A stretch of DNA of 10,492 bases from Desulfuromonas sp. SDB (GTDB lineage: Bacteria > SDB-A): the NCBI GenBank assembly GCA_001412365.1, contig LKUE01000433.1, forward strand, positions 1-10,492. Direction: 5' to 3'. Made by a program: the position numbers and the translations under genes. Below the pieces are notes generated by a model. It did not search any database. It saw nothing but the letters and a program-made list of their open reading frames with translations, and was not told the origin of the DNA. Shown in pieces: positions 7,958 through 10,492 of this stretch (its first letter is position 1; the number at the start of each line of letters is the position of its first letter).

Positions 7958-8923
7958 ATGAATAAATCCTATTTAATACTACTTTTATTGTTAATTTCAA
8001 CAAGCTGTAGTAAACAGGAAAATCCAACCAATCCGGTAATTCAAACCAGATATGACTTGATTCCTGAAAATGCAGTTAAGATGAACCCACAAAATGATAC
8101 CTTCCCCCCGGTTATTCACTCTTCCCAGTGGAACCAGCCGGAACCGCTGGATAGCCCGGTAAATTCAGCAGGAGTTGAAGATTCTCCATTTATCACTTCT
8201 GAAGGTGACTGGTTTTTCTTTTTCTTCACCCCCGATGCAAGCCAGCCAGCTCAAAATCAAATAGTTGACGGCTTTAGCGGAATCTGGTGGAGTAAGAGAA
8301 CAGGCAATGGCTGGAATGAACCAGTTAGGGTTAAATTATCCAACGATCTGGCTTTAGACGGAGCTGAATTTATTGCCAATGACACCCTCTGGTTTGGTTC
8401 AGTAAGAACTGGTAATTACGGGGAAATTGATATCTATTTTGCCCTATGCAATGAGAATAACTGGACCGGCTGGACTAATGCCGGGGAAACTTTAAACAGC
8501 ATTTACGATATTGGTGAATTTCATATCACTTCAGACGGAGATACCCTGTACTTCGGTTCTAATACCTTATCCGGGTACGGTCAAACTGACCTCTGGTTAA
8601 CTGAGAGATCCACCGGATCATGGAGTAGCCCGGTTAATTTAGGTGGTATGATTAATTCAACCAACAATGAAAATCAACCCTTTGTAACTGAAGATAAAAC
8701 AGAACTTTGGTTCACTTCGGAAAGCAGATTGGGTTATCCTGGTCCTGCAGTGTTCCGGTCAGTTAAAACAGACAGCGGATGGTCACAACCTGAGGAAGTA
8801 ATCTCGAATTTTTCCGGGGAACCTTGTTTAGATAACCAGGGAAATATTTACTTTACCCATCACTACTGTGATTCAACCAGCCGGATTATCGAATCGGATA
8901 TTTACATTGCAATTAAAAGATAA
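7958..8923 (+). CDS. Lipoprotein with PD40-type beta-propeller repeats
   Basis: This is an exported protein of 321 residues. The N-terminus is a lipoprotein signal: hydrophobic Leu run, then STSC with the lipid-bearing Cys17 and Ser at +2, which in Gram-negative bacteria favours the outer membrane. The rest shows about five repeats roughly 50 residues apart, near residues 75, 134, 185, 238 and 287. Each has an acidic/Gly turn followed by a strand such as DTLYFGS, TELWFTS or NIYFTH, then a G..D.W/Y segment and often a W-S-x-P-x-N/E loop. This is the pattern of WD40-like PD40 (TolB-type) propellers. The first repeat has an odd run of five Phe. CGGAG (7945-7949) is the ribosome site. Its ligand is unknown; binding to protein or glycan at the cell surface is a guess. 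It converges on the peptidase gene with 26 bases between stops. Confidence 0.85.
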   Translation: MNKSYLILLLLLISTSCSKQENPTNPVIQTRYDLIPENAVKMNPQNDTFPPVIHSSQWNQPEPLDSPVNSAGVEDSPFITSEGDWFFFFFTPDASQPAQNQIVDGFSGIWWSKRTGNGWNEPVRVKLSNDLALDGAEFIANDTLWFGSVRTGNYGEIDIYFALCNENNWTGWTNAGETLNSIYDIGEFHITSDGDTLYFGSNTLSGYGQTDLWLTERSTGSWSSPVNLGGMINSTNNENQPFVTEDKTELWFTSESRLGYPGPAVFRSVKTDSGWSQPEEVISNFSGEPCLDNQGNIYFTHHYCDSTSRIIESDIYIAIKR

Positions 8924-8949
8924 TTTTAAATATCTATATTAAAGTAAGA

Positions 8950-9585
8950 CTACCTTTTTATCTTTCCGTTTACATTCTCGTATCTCTGCACATAAACACT
9001 GGTGGCAAACATTAAATGACTGATGAATTCATCCCAGGACAGTTCAATCCGGCTGGGATTTTCAGGCCAGGGATCTCTCAGCACCACTGAATGAAAATAA
9101 GGATAGTTGTATTGATCAACTGAATAATACACCGCAGTGAGAACATAAGCATGTCCGATTTCATCTCCGGCTAATCCTACAATCAACGGCCATTTATAAG
9201 CCAGATAAGTAACCACATTGGGACCGGTGAGATTGTAAGGAGAGGCGTGAATGGTTACCGGATTTCCATAGACATCTATTCCCCAGCCGCTTAAAGCGTA
9301 CATGATGGTGGCAGGGTCGGCAGGTCTATTAATCTGATTTCCAAATATCCTCTCAACAATCTGTTCCTGAGACACCACCACTCCATGATAGTTTAAAACC
9401 ATCTGAATACAGGCAGCCCAGCACCAGTTGGATTGTCTTTGCCTGCCTGAAGTGTAGGGAGCAGCAAAATATTCAAATTCTTCTGAATAAACTCCTGCTG
9501 CGAAGTAATTATTACCAAGTTGGACTACTTCCGAAGATAAATTTGCCCCTAATAGAAAAATAAATATTAGTAAAAAAGCTTTCAT
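8950..9585 (-). CDS. Exported papain-like cysteine peptidase (C39/C70-type)
   Basis: This protein has 211 residues. The start MKAFLLIFIFLLGANLSS is a signal peptide, so the enzyme acts outside the cytoplasm. The catalytic set of the papain fold is visible: RQRQSNWCWAAC with Cys55 as nucleophile and Gln49 six residues before it (as in papain, for the oxyanion), His145 in GHAYVLTAV and Asp171 in LRDPWP. The short NWCWAA motif and lack of a propeptide-sized N-terminal region resemble the C39-like and AvrRpt2 (C70) groups rather than classical papains. No transporter domain is attached and no bacteriocin-type gene is nearby, so bacteriocin leader cleavage is not supported; the substrate is unknown. 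It starts 5 bases after the stop of the upstream gene and has no clear Shine-Dalgarno sequence, so translation is probably coupled. Confidence 0.85.
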   Translation of the reverse strand: MKAFLLIFIFLLGANLSSEVVQLGNNYFAAGVYSEEFEYFAAPYTSGRQRQSNWCWAACIQMVLNYHGVVVSQEQIVERIFGNQINRPADPATIMYALSGWGIDVYGNPVTIHASPYNLTGPNVVTYLAYKWPLIVGLAGDEIGHAYVLTAVYYSVDQYNYPYFHSVVLRDPWPENPSRIELSWDEFISHLMFATSVYVQRYENVNGKIKR

Positions 9586-9590
9586 TTTAT

Positions 9591-10145
9591 CTATAATTCA
9601 ATAGTATATAATAATTCACCATCTTCTGCATCAATAATGATTCTTAATACAGGATTGTCATTGACATAATAATAAATATCCCAAACTCTATCTGTAGTCA
9701 ACTGAGATCTGGTTACTCTATAACAAAACATTAAAGCATAAGTATTATTATATGATGCTCGAATATTTCTGCCACCAGCTTGTTCGGCAATATACATAGC
9801 TTGATCAGAGTCAATAATGGATAAAGGAATTGTCTCCCAGGCATAATCTGGAAAAGGAGATACCTGTTGAGCTCCATTAAATTTTGCCATTCCATTGACA
9901 AAACCTACTTGATTATAAAACCAATTAGTGCTTCCTGGAGAGTAACACCAAAATGTCCAAAGCACAGATAATCCGGAACCATTGTAATCATGGCCTCCTA
10001 TATTGCAGACATTTGCATCTGAGCGCCAATAATTTCTGGCATAATCTCTTGCTAACATGTAACAATCTTTAGCCGTACATGCTTGTGAAAAAATAAGATT
10101 AGTACTTGATAAAATTACAAATACCAACAAAATTAGTTTTTTCAT
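9591..10145 (-). CDS. Exported Cys-containing protein with PepSY-like C-terminal part
   Basis: This protein has 184 residues and I do not recognise it as a whole. The N-terminus MKKLILLVFVILSSTNLIFSQ is a signal peptide, probably cleaved near Ser20-Gln21. The mature part has five cysteines (23, 28, 47, 67, 141) and an aromatic, Gly/Asn-rich first half with WTFWCY. The second half, from about residue 112, reads like a PepSY-type domain: a helix DSDQAMYIAEQAGG, strands around ALMFCYRV and VWDIYYYV, and the closing IIIDAEDGELLY. PepSY domains occur in metalloprotease propeptides and in secreted protease inhibitors. It lies directly upstream of the exported cysteine peptidase in the same transcript, so a role as chaperone, inhibitor or substrate is an inference. 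An AGGAGAGG ribosome site precedes the ATG. The gene looks more A/T-rich than its neighbour. Confidence 0.75.
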   Translation of the reverse strand: MKKLILLVFVILSSTNLIFSQACTAKDCYMLARDYARNYWRSDANVCNIGGHDYNGSGLSVLWTFWCYSPGSTNWFYNQVGFVNGMAKFNGAQQVSPFPDYAWETIPLSIIDSDQAMYIAEQAGGRNIRASYNNTYALMFCYRVTRSQLTTDRVWDIYYYVNDNPVLRIIIDAEDGELLYTIEL

Positions 10146-10204
10146 TTTTCCTCTCCTTTAGGTCATTTTATTCCTTCATTTATATACTAAATAATATGTA
10201 CCAT

Positions 10205-10257
10205 AAAATTAGTGATATTTTAACATAAAAATAAATATTAAAACGTGCACTAATTTT
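10205..10257. repeat. Long inverted repeat upstream of the exported protein/peptidase pair
   Basis: AAAATTAGTG (10205-10214) is repeated as its perfect complement CACTAATTTT (10248-10257). Inside, TTTTAA (10218-10223) pairs with TTAAAA (10238-10243), leaving a 14-base loop and a small 3-by-4 internal loop. The structure lies about 60 bases before the minus-strand start at 10145. It lacks the T-tract expected of a terminator on either strand, so an operator or leader structure is more likely. Confidence 0.55.
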
Positions 10258-10260
10258 CAA
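10232..10260 (-). promoter_or_regulatory. Possible promoter of the minus-strand exported protein/peptidase pair
   Basis: On the minus strand TTGAAA (complement of 10255-10260) and TATTTA (complement of 10232-10237) are exactly 17 bases apart. The -35-like box is good and the -10-like box poor. Its position within the inverted repeat would let a repressor bound there block transcription. The A/T-rich background makes chance matches common. Confidence 0.25.
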
Positions 10261-10492
10261 TATAATTATTAAATCATATTTTAACCGCAAACAATTACTT
10301 AATAATTCTTATGTACTATATAGATTAAGGATTATATTATGGGAACTAGAGTAATGATTGCTAGGTGATTTTTCATCTGTGGTAATTTGCTCTTTTCCAA
10401 ACAGCTAACAGACAGTTTAGCAGTACTGACTTACTGCATTTCCCCCTATCCGTGTTATTGTTTCATGCTGATGTCAATCAGGGATAAAATCA

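Larger units (their letters stand above)
10146..10492. other. AT-rich region without a convincing gene
   Basis: These 347 bases run from the start of the exported minus-strand protein to the window edge. The first third is almost entirely A/T and carries the inverted repeat at 10205-10257 and a possible minus-strand promoter. Further on there is a small hairpin (GCAGTA at 10420-10425 with TACTGC at 10432-10437, six-base loop). I see no tRNA, rRNA or CRISPR pattern and no frame with both a ribosome site and reasonable length. Confidence 0.6.

Noticed and set aside
8925-8943. A/T-only inverted repeat TTTAAATAT...ATATTAAA between the convergent stops
   Set aside because: The stem has a bulge, contains no G-C pair and lacks a T-tract, so it is too weak to call a terminator although its position would fit.
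8950-9585. Bacteriocin-type processing peptidase
   Set aside because: The peptidase has a signal peptide, no ABC transporter domain, and no double-glycine precursor gene nearby.
10339-10368. Tiny frame ATG...TGA of nine codons with TAAGGA before it, in the right-hand spacer
   Set aside because: It has an acceptable ribosome site but encodes only nine residues with no leader-peptide pattern (no run of one amino acid) and no downstream gene or attenuator in view.
10455-10490. Minus-strand frame ending in TAA that could be the end of a gene entering from the right
   Set aside because: Only eleven codons are visible and other frames are closed by chance stops; there is no terminator after it with a T-tract.
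10465-10492. Plus-strand ATG frame open at the right edge (M-L-M-S-I-R-D-K-I)
   Set aside because: No ribosome site precedes it and only nine codons are visible, so it cannot be told from chance.

Overview
The window looks like chromosomal DNA of a low- to mid-GC, Gram-negative-type anaerobe. The reasons are a complete set of Rnf membrane subunits, a split (two-gene) transketolase, a short lipoprotein signal ending in a lipobox Cys followed by Ser, and exported proteins with signal peptides ending in 'FSQ'. A member of the FCB group, for example a Cloacimonadota-like lineage, would fit. This placement is an inference from style and gene content, not from a marker gene.

Layout. At the left edge (1-27, minus strand) is the start of a gene that runs out of the window; its first residues look like a signal peptide. 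A divergent AT-rich spacer (28-297) carries a possible promoter for the long plus-strand block. From 298 to 7904 nine genes run in the same direction with overlaps or gaps of at most 5 bases: transketolase N-terminal and C-terminal subunits, ftsE, ftsX, rnfC, rnfD, rnfG, rnfE and rnfA. A clear intrinsic terminator (7909-7941) ends the block. Sixteen bases later begins a lipoprotein with PD40/beta-propeller-type repeats (7958-8923). Facing it on the minus strand is a two-gene unit: a small exported Cys-containing protein with a PepSY-like C-terminal part (10145-9591), followed 5 bases later by an exported papain-like (C39/C70-type) cysteine peptidase with a complete catalytic set (9585-8950). 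The last 347 bases hold no convincing gene but do contain a long-armed inverted repeat in front of the minus-strand pair.

How the genes work together. RnfC, D, G, E and A would form most of an ion-pumping ferredoxin:NAD+ oxidoreductase. The FMN-attachment threonines in RnfD and RnfG, both 4Fe-4S motifs in RnfC, and the paired membrane cysteines of RnfA and RnfE are all present, so the complex looks functional. RnfB, the ferredoxin-side iron-sulfur subunit, is absent from both positions where it is commonly found (before rnfC or after rnfA) and must be encoded elsewhere or be lacking. FtsEX is the division-associated ABC pair that controls peptidoglycan hydrolases, and transketolase belongs to the non-oxidative pentose phosphate pathway. 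Their tight packing with rnf suggests one transcript covering carbon, envelope and energy functions.

The least ordinary part is the right end. An exported cysteine peptidase is coupled to an exported protein with a PepSY-like region, a fold known from protease propeptides and inhibitors. This may be a peptidase/partner pair and is the best candidate here for something not yet described.
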